DNA from: an uncultured Clostridia bacterium
GTDB taxonomy: Bacteria > Bacillota > Clostridia > UBA1381
Length of the DNA stretch: 64,000 nt
Direction of reading: 5' to 3'
Assembly (NCBI GenBank): GCA_934486735.1
Contig: CAKSQL010000010.1
Coordinates: forward strand, 1 to 64,000
The notes below the pieces were generated by a model that made no database searches, was not told where the DNA came from, and saw only the letters and a program-made list of their open reading frames with translations. Shown here one piece after another: positions 52,801 through 61,188 of the stretch. The position numbers and the translations under genes were made by a program. Every line of letters begins with the position of its first letter. The first letter of the stretch is position 1.

Positions 52801-53178
52801 ATTAAGGGCTTTATGAAGCAGGTTGTTATCGAAAATCCGCTTACATTTGGCGAAACAAGCTACACAATCATGGACGCTGAGGGCGGAGACCTTGCGGACA
52901 TTGCCGGAGCTGATATGATTTTGGCAAACGGAAAATTGATAAATGCAACCGCAGATGATATAATTTGTAATGTTATAACAGCGGTATACAGCGCAGACAA
53001 CAAGCTTATAGCTCTTAATATAAGCAATGATGTTACGGTCGGAGCTAAAGCCGATGCAGCGTGGGAAACGACAATTATGGATCTCGGCGGCATTTCGGAA
53101 GGTGCAAGACTTGTAAATTATGCATGGAGCAGTATAGACAGCTCAATGATGCCGAGAGCGGCAGTACAGAATTTTTAA
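49873..53178 (+). CDS. Large secreted protein with discoidin-like (F5/8 type C) domains
   Basis: 1101 residues. Signal peptide with cleavage after AHA near 25. About four discoidin-type beta-sandwiches (roughly 30-245, 315-500, 556-735, 805-985), recognisable by LSGNKWTE/LSGNKWTD starts, VDRVDV strands and VSEDGxxF plus ARYVxV motifs. They are joined by FIVAR-like helical linkers (about 250-310, 505-555, 740-800). The last 110 residues form a beta domain also found at the end of the next protein. There are no catalytic motifs or SLH or sortase signals, so it is a glycan-binding surface or secreted protein. AAGGAG precedes the ATG. Confidence 0.85.
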   Translation: MKKKLISSICALAMASSCLPMLAHADETDTLYVLSDNTFTAADKNLYAQSGTTLTNFETGAEYKWSDDSNAELRQFDGYGKTRRSTLPYFGDEMTGGNLENDGQPYLTWTSWGSNVWSTAEFDLKDVYSVNGVDVWQMIQNNSNGHVWQMGDIEIYAGETKDNMQKVWSGSANTMTADEIYISDEDAAKGAVKRKAVNTPAAFAAVNARYINVKIKKAPSLTIGDKTYTIGQMRPAEMVIFGKPIKSETQIKVTKEIEKIEKIMEAGLYLTSESVQALNGALTDLKALDGTDDDLAAVAIDDAEAAVSGVSYSGTHYTLSGNKWTEWDTSKFYSIWDPDMTLESLGNVASYNYMEADSIQNQSKEDPNCTKLNSGDIYNSSSTVWTAWDSPRPIAVKFDLGAKYAVDRVDVIQDIMNNANSMRYVEVYLSEDGVNYSKAGGAAGVNDNKIEGDHSNARYPHDHAMTAVKFAAQRARYVIVVATRLANQLRLADIAVFGYKNDAELTIADAEKYIDAAEYYTADSIANLKDAIEIVRAGGDVSGIENACNALEIVNPRYVLSGNKWTDGDKTYYRELSPSIELNNYTNKPTYKWAEGSSVQCGQLDANCDRMNGGKIMDMDGTNGTSTKWDDPKPGIALWDLGTTAMVDRVDVFSDYSANKQLGTVKVRVSEDGENFTEIKTIKAPGEYTTTQTLHMASVRFAPVKARYVEVTALRADRPAVMTNINEMTIFGIGKDYSKLVKELYMYSDSALEGAREFMSETDYGELSALVAEGRQIIAEQTASKADADAKADAIADKNSSIAYPNVGALTNNAEEQFCPGVDNVNAGLTYTITSSDSQSEFITNDKNLSKLTGGAIASTSGENAVYGRYYGDAEISVVFNAHQQLYFTGADVFEWANDTLGVSSMSVAVSEDGKTYTEIASENSGYVNGSDGLARPEGSSSVLNKISAGFLPVKGQYIKITTTKRGYQQVIGEIVIKGFMKQVVIENPLTFGETSYTIMDAEGGDLADIAGADMILANGKLINATADDIICNVITAVYSADNKLIALNISNDVTVGAKADAAWETTIMDLGGISEGARLVNYAWSSIDSSMMPRAAVQNF

Positions 53179-53190
53179 GATTATTTGTTT

Positions 53191-53216
53191 CGGGTCGGCG
53201 TAAAAACGCCGGCCCG
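53191..53216 (+). repeat. GC-rich intercistronic hairpin
   Basis: CGGGTCGGCGT pairs with ACGCCGGCCCG (11 bp with one wobble, AAAA loop), without a T-run. It sits between two homologous secreted-protein genes and probably stabilises the upstream message rather than terminating. Confidence 0.7.
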
Positions 53217-53248
53217 GGAAAATATGCCGGAAAGGGATGGTTAAAATA

Positions 53249-55315
53249 ATGAGAAAAAAGATTGTTGCAATTTTATGCCTGGCGGCAATGTGTATGAACT
53301 TCAGTGTGTTTGCGGAGAAGGAAAATCCGGTTTCGGCAGACGGTGAAATAAAGATAGAAACGGATGCGCCGGCTGAGGCAGAATCCGAAATTGAAAAAAT
53401 TGAAGAAATTGAAGAAGAAAATAATGAAATTTTATATATAGAAAATGTTGTTCCGATGTCGGCGGAGGACAGGCGCACAGAGCTTGGTGCGCTGCTTGAC
53501 GGAATCGGAAATTGCAATCCGAGAGAGGTTGCGGACGCGGACAGCTTAAAAGCGCTGGAGAGCGCCGCGGCGGACGCGGAGAACGTGTATAAAAACGACA
53601 ACGCATCCGAGGAGGATATCACAAAGGCGATTGAAGATATCAAGGCTGCAATAAGCAAAATGAAATATGTGAGCGGTATGAATATCCTCACTAATAATCA
53701 GTTGTCCGACTCGGAAAAGGAAAGCTTTTATCCCGAGCTTTTGGGAGAAGAGCCGACGCTTGCATTTTTTGAGACGGATGCAGCTTATACATACTCGGAC
53801 GGCTCGCCGATTGCCTCATTGGATGCAAAAAATAACAAACTGTTTGACGGACTGTTAAACGGTACGGCGAGCAAAACAATGACAACCGCCGCGAATGTAA
53901 CCGACCCGACCGAAATTGTATATGATTTGGGGACGGAATATTTTGTGTGCGGCGCCGATGTGTTTTCGCAGTTCTTTTACTTGAAAGACCAGGCATCATT
54001 CAGAAGAAACATCAAAGGCTTTAAGCTTGAAGCGAGCACCGACGGCAGCGAGTACAAGGCAATTGCGGAAGCAAATGCAAAAACAACGCTTTCGGATGGC
54101 GAGACAACCGCAAGATATGAAATAAAAACAAGTGCGGATTTCCCGGCTGTATCGGCAAGATATGTAAAAATAACGGTCAGCTGTGACGAAAACTCAACAA
54201 GGTACAACTTGAATGAAGTAGTAATAAAGGGATTTAAGAGTCCTTATTCCAGAGATGATTTGTACGATGCCCTGAAAAAATGTACGGGCGTTGACGGCTC
54301 GGTAAATACTGCTCAGTCCTACAATGCATATGTGAGTGCGTACAAAAAGGCAGAACAGATTTATTGGGACAGCAATGCGTCGGGACGCGAGATATATGAA
54401 GCAAAGCTTGAGCTTGAGAATGCATATGCGGCGCTTGAAAAACAGATTGAAGTGAAAATCTTAAGCGGAAATGTCGTTTCGGAATTTGATAAAAAAACCT
54501 ACGGAGACTACAAGAACGATACATTGGATTTAAGCTACACTTATCTTGAGGATTCCAATCCGCAGATAATGTCACAGGATTCGAATCATACAAGATTATT
54601 ACAGGGCGGCTGCGAACAGCTGACAACCTCCACTTTGGTTTACGGAACATGGGACAACCCGAGACCTGCAAATATACTTTTTGATATGGGCGAGGAATGC
54701 TATGTCAGCGGCGTGGATGTTTGGGAATATTACATTTCGAACAGCACAAGAACGGATAAGGTAACGGTTTCGGTCAGCAGTGACGGTAAAAACTTTACCG
54801 AGGTGAGCCAAACCAAAAATACCAAAAACGATGACGAAAAGCAGGTTTCAAATTGCATATCGCAGGATTTTGAAGCGGCAAAATGCAGATATCTGCTCGT
54901 ATCGGTGGAAAAGGGAAGCTCTCATCAGATAACTTTAAACGAGGTTGTGATAAAGGGCTGCCGTATTCCGCAGGAGGCGCAAAACTGCTACAGCTTCGGA
55001 GTTTTTGATTATAAAAATCAATCGGGTTCAAGAGTTATATCGGCGGACGGAAACGATAAGCTTGTTGTTTCGGGAAGCGTGAAATCGAGCTTTGCCGACA
55101 GCAGAGACGTTGTTGTTATAACGGCTGCATACAAAAATAATATGCTTGCGGCGTGGGACACGCAGGCGGTGCATACATCGCCCTACGGAACGGCGGAGTT
55201 TAAAAATACTCTTGATACAAACAGCGAAAACGGATATGAGATATACACCTTTGTGTGGGATTCGCTGTTTGGCGGATTGGCACTGTCTCAGCAGAAACCG
55301 TTCGGAACGCTTTAA
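53249..55315 (+). CDS. Secreted protein with discoidin-like and FIVAR-like domains
   Basis: 688 residues with a signal peptide ending near VFA (about 22). After an acidic linker (IEKIEEIEEENNEIL) come a FIVAR-like helical unit (about 75-145), a discoidin-like domain (150-330), a second FIVAR-like unit (335-395) and a second discoidin-like domain (405-575). The last 110 residues resemble the end of the preceding 1101-residue protein (VVVITAAYKNNML near its start). No catalytic residues are recognised. AAAGGG upstream favours ATG 53249 over 53237. Probably glycan binding. Confidence 0.82.
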   Translation: MRKKIVAILCLAAMCMNFSVFAEKENPVSADGEIKIETDAPAEAESEIEKIEEIEEENNEILYIENVVPMSAEDRRTELGALLDGIGNCNPREVADADSLKALESAAADAENVYKNDNASEEDITKAIEDIKAAISKMKYVSGMNILTNNQLSDSEKESFYPELLGEEPTLAFFETDAAYTYSDGSPIASLDAKNNKLFDGLLNGTASKTMTTAANVTDPTEIVYDLGTEYFVCGADVFSQFFYLKDQASFRRNIKGFKLEASTDGSEYKAIAEANAKTTLSDGETTARYEIKTSADFPAVSARYVKITVSCDENSTRYNLNEVVIKGFKSPYSRDDLYDALKKCTGVDGSVNTAQSYNAYVSAYKKAEQIYWDSNASGREIYEAKLELENAYAALEKQIEVKILSGNVVSEFDKKTYGDYKNDTLDLSYTYLEDSNPQIMSQDSNHTRLLQGGCEQLTTSTLVYGTWDNPRPANILFDMGEECYVSGVDVWEYYISNSTRTDKVTVSVSSDGKNFTEVSQTKNTKNDDEKQVSNCISQDFEAAKCRYLLVSVEKGSSHQITLNEVVIKGCRIPQEAQNCYSFGVFDYKNQSGSRVISADGNDKLVVSGSVKSSFADSRDVVVITAAYKNNMLAAWDTQAVHTSPYGTAEFKNTLDTNSENGYEIYTFVWDSLFGGLALSQQKPFGTL

Positions 55316-55338
55316 GCAGAAAGGCTATGGATGGATAT

Positions 55339-57030
55339 ATGAAAAAAAGATTTTTATTAAGCTTAATATCGGCGGCGGTAATCTTTTCTTCTGCCGCACA
55401 GGCTGCCGGGATAGACAGCGTGAGATTCGATACGGCAGGGGCAACGTTGACGGTCTCGGGAACAGCTGAGGGCGGCAGCGGAGTGAATATGGTTACGCTC
55501 AGAGTTTTCGCTCCGGGGAAAACTGCCGAAAATGTTAAGGATTTATCGCTTGATGAGCAGAAAGCGGCGATTGAGTATCTGTATCAGACCGAGCTTGGCT
55601 CGGACGGCGGATTTTCGTTTACATATCATCCGCAGAATATAGCGGACGGCAATCACAAGATTTATGTAACCGCTCCGGACGGAAGTATGTATTCGCAGTA
55701 TGTTCTTATGCTGAACAAGGATACGGCGGCAGAGCTTATAAGTGACTTAAATGCTGCCGATACAAAGGAAAAAATGTATGCGGCGCTAACCAAGCATAAT
55801 TATGTTTTAACCGGTGTGGAAACTATTGACGAAATTGCGGCAAAGCATCCGGACAATGATTTGACCGATTTGATATCGGGAATGCTTGCCGGAATGAAGT
55901 TTACCGACGCAGCGTCGGTTTCGGATGCCGCTGCCGATGCTGCGATAGTTGCAGATATCAATCTCGCAAAAGACGGAACTGAAATAACAAAGATTTTGGC
56001 GGATTACGGAGAAATTTTAAAAATTTCGGAGAACCCGATTTACAAAACTCTCTTTTTGAGTTTTGCCGATAAGGTGAGTGAAAAATTTGTAAATCAAGAA
56101 TATAAAAATACGCAGGAGTTCTTAACAAGCTTTTTCGATACCGTTATCACAGAAAAAATAAACAGCGTTTCAAATTATACCGGCGTGTCAGCTGTGTTTG
56201 ACGCATCGCGCGATTATCTGACGGCTTTTAATTTTGACAGGTATGACAAGCTTTCGGATTCTCAGAAGGTATATGTTCAGAAAAAGGTTGCGGATTCTGG
56301 AGATTACAAAAATGTCTCCGAGATAGAAAAAGTATTCAACAACGCGGTTAAAAATCCGCCGTCCGAAAATAACGGCGGCAGCGGCGGAGGCGGTGGAGGA
56401 AGTTCGTCCTCCGGCGGCAAAAAGAATACATCGTCATCGGGAAATGCGATAGGAATTTCAAAGGACACCGGCTCAAACGGCGATAAAAAGGATATATTTG
56501 ATGACCTTTCATCGGCAGAATGGGCAAGAGAAAGCATTCTTGCTTTGTACGAAAAAGGCATTGTCAGCGGAATGGGCGAGAATAAGTTTGACCCGTCGGG
56601 CAGAGTGACAAGAGAGCAGTTTGCAAAAATGATAGTGTCTGCATGCGGCAAATTTGAACAGAATGCGGAATGTAACTTTACCGATACCGATAAAAATGCA
56701 TGGTACGCTCCGTATGTCGCATCGGCGGCAAATGCGGGAATTGTGTTTGGCATCGATGAGAGTAATTTCGGAATCGGGCGAAATATCACGCGTGAGGATA
56801 TGGCGGTTATGATATACAGAGCGGCAGGAATGAGCGCTGAGCAGGCGGATGAGCTTTTTGCTGATGATTCGGAGCTTTCCGATTATGCAAGAGAAGCGGT
56901 CTATACCTTGAAAGCAAAAAAAATCATGAGCGGCAAGGGCGATAACAGGTTTGAGCCTAAGGCATATGCAACACGTGCCGAGGCTGCAAGAATGATTTAC
57001 AGTTTGATTGAGTTGGGAGGAGCAGTATGA
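55339..57030 (+). CDS. SLH-domain surface protein
   Basis: 563 residues. Signal peptide (MKKRFLLSLISAAVIF..AQA), a beta-rich N-terminal domain (VSGTAEGGSGVNMVTLRVFA), a helical middle, a Gly/Ser-rich linker (residues about 338-380) and three SLH repeats at the C-terminus (WARESILALYEKGIVSG, WYAPYVASAANAGIV, YAREAVYTLKAKKIMSG each with its conserved TRE/TRA start). SLH repeats bind secondary cell-wall polymer, so the protein is anchored in the S-layer. A longer frame from 55255 inside the previous gene is not supported. Its end overlaps the next gene (ATGA). Confidence 0.88.
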   Translation: MKKRFLLSLISAAVIFSSAAQAAGIDSVRFDTAGATLTVSGTAEGGSGVNMVTLRVFAPGKTAENVKDLSLDEQKAAIEYLYQTELGSDGGFSFTYHPQNIADGNHKIYVTAPDGSMYSQYVLMLNKDTAAELISDLNAADTKEKMYAALTKHNYVLTGVETIDEIAAKHPDNDLTDLISGMLAGMKFTDAASVSDAAADAAIVADINLAKDGTEITKILADYGEILKISENPIYKTLFLSFADKVSEKFVNQEYKNTQEFLTSFFDTVITEKINSVSNYTGVSAVFDASRDYLTAFNFDRYDKLSDSQKVYVQKKVADSGDYKNVSEIEKVFNNAVKNPPSENNGGSGGGGGGSSSSGGKKNTSSSGNAIGISKDTGSNGDKKDIFDDLSSAEWARESILALYEKGIVSGMGENKFDPSGRVTREQFAKMIVSACGKFEQNAECNFTDTDKNAWYAPYVASAANAGIVFGIDESNFGIGRNITREDMAVMIYRAAGMSAEQADELFADDSELSDYAREAVYTLKAKKIMSGKGDNRFEPKAYATRAEAARMIYSLIELGGAV

Positions 57031-59642
57031 AAAAGAAAATAGCGTTTTTGCTGGCGCTGCTGATTCTGACAATGTCGTTTACCGGTGTTGCTCCGGCATC
57101 TGCGGCATTCTCGGCGGATGATAAATACGATGTGCTTTGTGCACTCGGTTTCTTTGACAGCGAAGCGGTCTATGGCAAGAATTCATCGGTAACACGCGGA
57201 GAAATAATCTCGGCATTGGTAAATTCTCTGCCGGATGAAAAAAGATATTCCATAGGCAAAAATGAAACCGGCTTTGATGATATAGAGACCGGGGACGCAA
57301 TTGCGGAGGTCGCATATAATGCGCGCATGCTCGGCATATTGGGCAGCGAAAAGGAGCTTAATCCGTATGAGGAGGCTACTTTGGAGGACGCATCCTTTAT
57401 GATTTTGAATCTTTTGGGATATAAAAATGCAGCCGGCGGAAGTTACTCGGCGCATGCGTCGTCGATAGGAATAACAAAGTCAATACCGACTGCGTCAAAA
57501 TTCACAATGGGTCAGTTCGTCGTGATGCTCTATAACGCACTGGATACCGAGGTCATGCAATGGAGTGAGGACAACGGCAGACAGACGCTCACAACGGTCA
57601 AGGGTGAGACATATCTCACCGAGATACTCGATGCGGGACGCGAACGCGGAATCGTAAAGGCAAACAGATTCACAGGAATCGATGGCGGCAAAGCAACAGG
57701 AAGTGACACCGTTTTGATTTCGGGAGAGAGTTATAATGTCGGAGCGTCCGCGGCGGCAGGCTTTCTCGGGCATAACGCTGACTTTTATTATCGAAACGAT
57801 GCAGACGACGAAAAGACGATTGTTTATATAAAGACATATAACGAGGACAGCGTTGTCGAATTTGATGCCGATAAAATAAGAGATTTTTCCGATATGACAT
57901 ACGAATATGAGGTCGGCGAAAAGCTCGATAGGACAAAGCGCGCTTCAATATTAAAGAGTGCGGATATTGTCTATAACGGCAGATTGATTGAAAATGATTT
58001 CGATAAATTTATGCCTGATGAGGGACACATAAAGCTTATAAACAACGACGGCGACAACCGATACGAGACGGTTATAATAACCGATTATGAGGTTGTGGTT
58101 GTCGGAAATATTGATAAGGAAAACGGAGTTATCGGAAACCTGTATTATCCGGAAAAGGAATATTCCGTTGATTTGTACGAGAAAACTCCGCATTACAGCG
58201 TATGTTATGCGGACGGAACGGTTAAAAAGTTCTCGGATATATTTAAGTACTACACAATTTTTGTTGCGCAGAGCATGGATAAAGAGCTTTGCACAATCAT
58301 CATTTCCGATAAGACGATAAAGGGAGCGATTGAAGGATATTCGGATGATGAAATAACAATCGACGGCAAAAAATACGAAACAACCGATGATTTTGCCGGT
58401 TTTAATAATGTGGGACTTCATTCGTACGGAACATTTTATTGTGATCCGCGCGGAAGAATCGGCGCATATGAAGGTCTGACCGACAGAAATATAAAGGTGG
58501 GCTACCTGATAAGAGCGTCAAAGGTGGATGACGGTCCGGAAGAAAATATATTGCTTTTGAAGCTTTTTTCGGAAAACGGAAATGTGGAAAAGCTCTACAC
58601 AGCGGAAAAGCTGTACTACATAAACGGACTTGAGTATACGAATGCGGGCGACCCTGCACCGTCGAGAGTAAAGGCTGAGAATGTGGATGTCGTTTTGACA
58701 GCGCTCAATGAGGCAAAGGATTCCTCGCTCGGCGGCGGTCAGCTGGTGCTTTACAAGCAGAACGGACAGGGAAGAGTATACGAGCTGGAGATTCCCGCAA
58801 AATATACCACCGATATAGCAATGGCGGAAAAACTCAACGACTACGGAAATTTCAGGCAGATAAGCGAGAAGATGCAAAAAATAAATCATAAGACAGGCTT
58901 GTTCCTGCTGAAGTTTAGAATCGGACCGGATACAAAAGTGTTCAGCATACCGGGCGATATCCAGAACGAAAACAAGTTTGAAGTGTTCACCGGAACAACA
59001 AACTGCTTTGCATGGAATAAGGAATATACGGTTGTTGCATATTCAAAAAATACCGATTCTTCGTATGCTGATTACGTATTAGGATTCCTGGGCGGAAACG
59101 ACGGAGCGCTTGATGAAAACAATGTCTTTGTCGTAAGCTCGGTATCGGATGCTCTTGATGAGGATGATATGCCCGTTAAGGTTATACGAGGAATGTGGGG
59201 AGCTGCCGAGAAAGAATATATACTTGACAGCGAGCTGAGCGAAACGGTAATTAACAGCGGCGATATTTTCAGACTCGGATTTGACGACTCGGGCAATGTG
59301 ACGAATATGGTAAAGGTATTCGACTACAAAAAGCAGACTCCGGAACAAAACGGATCTTTGACCGAAAAGTATTATTCGTATTTCGGATATGCTTATGACA
59401 TGAAGGGAAGCACGCTGCAGGTCGCACTTAAAAATCCGGCAGAGGTTACACAAACAACCGACCTGATTAATACATTTGCTGATAAAATGGCAGCAATATA
59501 CAAATACGACAGCAAGACCAAAAAGCTTACAACAATGAATTACAGCGGCATAAAGACATATTCATCAAATCCGGGCGGATATTCAAAGGTGTTTGCATGG
59601 TTCTATTATGCCGATCACAAGATGATGGTCGTTTACGATTGA
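57027..59642 (+). CDS. Secreted protein with degenerate SLH-like N-terminus
   Basis: 871 residues. A signal peptide (cleavage near PASA) is followed by three degenerate SLH-like units (about 30-190: KYDVLCALGFFDSEAVYG, VAYNARMLGILGSEKEL and ITKSIPTASKFTMGQFVVML). The remaining 680 residues are beta-rich with repeated short motifs (GIVKANRFTGI, IKGAIEGYSDDEITIDGKKY) and I do not recognise them. It is translationally coupled to the SLH protein upstream, suggesting that they form a surface complex. Confidence 0.75.
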   Translation: MKKKIAFLLALLILTMSFTGVAPASAAFSADDKYDVLCALGFFDSEAVYGKNSSVTRGEIISALVNSLPDEKRYSIGKNETGFDDIETGDAIAEVAYNARMLGILGSEKELNPYEEATLEDASFMILNLLGYKNAAGGSYSAHASSIGITKSIPTASKFTMGQFVVMLYNALDTEVMQWSEDNGRQTLTTVKGETYLTEILDAGRERGIVKANRFTGIDGGKATGSDTVLISGESYNVGASAAAGFLGHNADFYYRNDADDEKTIVYIKTYNEDSVVEFDADKIRDFSDMTYEYEVGEKLDRTKRASILKSADIVYNGRLIENDFDKFMPDEGHIKLINNDGDNRYETVIITDYEVVVVGNIDKENGVIGNLYYPEKEYSVDLYEKTPHYSVCYADGTVKKFSDIFKYYTIFVAQSMDKELCTIIISDKTIKGAIEGYSDDEITIDGKKYETTDDFAGFNNVGLHSYGTFYCDPRGRIGAYEGLTDRNIKVGYLIRASKVDDGPEENILLLKLFSENGNVEKLYTAEKLYYINGLEYTNAGDPAPSRVKAENVDVVLTALNEAKDSSLGGGQLVLYKQNGQGRVYELEIPAKYTTDIAMAEKLNDYGNFRQISEKMQKINHKTGLFLLKFRIGPDTKVFSIPGDIQNENKFEVFTGTTNCFAWNKEYTVVAYSKNTDSSYADYVLGFLGGNDGALDENNVFVVSSVSDALDEDDMPVKVIRGMWGAAEKEYILDSELSETVINSGDIFRLGFDDSGNVTNMVKVFDYKKQTPEQNGSLTEKYYSYFGYAYDMKGSTLQVALKNPAEVTQTTDLINTFADKMAAIYKYDSKTKKLTTMNYSGIKTYSSNPGGYSKVFAWFYYADHKMMVVYD

Positions 59643-59661
59643 CAGAGAGGAGAGATTTTTG

Positions 59662-60090
59662 ATGCTTAGAAAAATTTCCGCGCTCGTTTGTGCCGGAGCA
59701 ATTGCGTCCGGAATGATGAGCGGAGCGTATGCCGCCGAGAATGCAGAGGTGTATTTTAACGGTGAAAAGCAAAGCTTTACTGTCAATGCCGAAGAGATTG
59801 ACGGAACCGTTTTTGTGCCGATAAGACCCGTATTTGAGCTGTTCAATTACAAAATCGAATGGGACGGCATGAGAAAGAGAATCAGAACAACAACGGCGAT
59901 AGGCAAGCTGACAATTCAGATAGGCTCGGTTTTGGTAAGCCAAAACGATTATCAGGCATATGTGCTTTCGGCATATCCGCGGCTTTTGGACGGTACAACG
60001 ATGATACCGATAGACTTTGCATCGGCTGCGACCGAGTCGAGCATTCAGTTTACCGAGAATAACAATTCGATTGTGATAAATTCACTTTAA
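59662..60090 (+). CDS. Small secreted stalk-domain (copper amine oxidase N-like) protein
   Basis: 142 residues: signal peptide (MLRKISALVCAGAIASGMMSGAYA) and one stalk domain with VFVPIRPVFELFNYKIEWD and TTMIPIDFASAATESSIQF, the two paired strands of the fold. AGGAG is well placed before ATG 59662. The same kind of domain is in the L,D-transpeptidase at 34193-35461. A structural or wall-binding role is inferred. Confidence 0.8.
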   Translation: MLRKISALVCAGAIASGMMSGAYAAENAEVYFNGEKQSFTVNAEEIDGTVFVPIRPVFELFNYKIEWDGMRKRIRTTTAIGKLTIQIGSVLVSQNDYQAYVLSAYPRLLDGTTMIPIDFASAATESSIQFTENNNSIVINSL

Positions 60091-60170
60091 CCGATTCTAT
60101 GCGGAGCATGGGCAAGATAGCCCTATTAATAATTTAAACCAATTAACTGTGACAGAGAGGGAAAAATAAT

Positions 60171-61148
60171 ATGAAATACAAAATTTACTCAGATGCGATA
60201 CCTAACATACCATGGGCGGAAAGAACAGACTCGTCAACCGACCCTGTTTGGCGTTCGGAGCTGAACCCGATAATAAAAAGAGATATACTCCCGAACGGAA
60301 ACAGCGTTTTTAACAGTGCGGTTGTCCCTTTTAAAGGAAAATTTGCCGGAGTGTTCAGAATTGACGATAAGGAAAGAAGGTTGAGGCTGCACCGCGGTTT
60401 CAGCGAGGACGGAATACATTGGCAGATTGACCCGAAGCAGCTGGAGCTGATCGGCAAGGACGGCAGCAGGACAAAGGTGTTGGGATATGACCCGAGAGTT
60501 GTTAAGATTGAAGATACATATTATATTTCTTTCTGCAACTGCGTGAACGGACCGACGGTGTGCGTGGCTTACACAAAGGATTTTGAGGAATTTTACGACC
60601 TGGGAAATTCGTTCCTGCCTTTTAACAGAAACGGAGTGCTTTTCCCGAGAAAGATAGATGGAAAGTACGGAATGTTGTCACGTCCGAGCGATAACGGGCA
60701 TACGCCGTTCGGAGATATTTACTACAGTGACAGCCCCGATTTGGAGTATTGGGGACACCACAGACACGTTATGTCGACAACCGGCGGATGGCAGGAACTG
60801 AAAATAGGTGCAGGTCCTGTTCCGACCGAGACAAGCGAAGGTTGGCTGCTTATTTATCATGGTGTGCTGCTTTCTTGTAACGGCTACGTTTACAGTGCAG
60901 GCGCGGCGATTCTTGACAGAGACGAGCCATGGAAGGTGAAATATCGCACAAAGCCTTACATACTTGCACCCACACAGCTTTACGAGCAGGTTGGTGATGT
61001 TCCGAACGTGGTATTCCCTTGTGCAAATCTTTGCGATGCCGAGACCGGGCGCATGACGATATACTACGGAGGAGCGGACACTGTTGTGTGCATGGCACAT
61101 ACTACGGTGGATGAACTGATTGATTTTGTAAAGGAAAATTCATATTAA
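60171..61148 (+). CDS. GH130-like glycoside phosphorylase
   Basis: 325 residues, no signal peptide. It has a five-bladed propeller of GH130: IIKRDILPNGNSVFNSAVVPF, RLHRGFSEDGIHW, GYDPRVVKIEDTYYISFC (candidate catalytic Asp 107), STTGGWQELKIGAGPVPTETSEGWLLIYHGV and a C-terminal IYYGGAD. GH130 enzymes are mostly phosphorylases acting on beta-mannosides (and some hydrolases). AGGGA upstream of ATG. It lies between secreted glycan-binding genes, supporting a saccharide-degradation locus. Confidence 0.88.
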   Translation: MKYKIYSDAIPNIPWAERTDSSTDPVWRSELNPIIKRDILPNGNSVFNSAVVPFKGKFAGVFRIDDKERRLRLHRGFSEDGIHWQIDPKQLELIGKDGSRTKVLGYDPRVVKIEDTYYISFCNCVNGPTVCVAYTKDFEEFYDLGNSFLPFNRNGVLFPRKIDGKYGMLSRPSDNGHTPFGDIYYSDSPDLEYWGHHRHVMSTTGGWQELKIGAGPVPTETSEGWLLIYHGVLLSCNGYVYSAGAAILDRDEPWKVKYRTKPYILAPTQLYEQVGDVPNVVFPCANLCDAETGRMTIYYGGADTVVCMAHTTVDELIDFVKENSY

Positions 61149-61188
61149 ATCGGTTATTTAAAAATTCTGATTAAAAAGGAGGAAAAAT

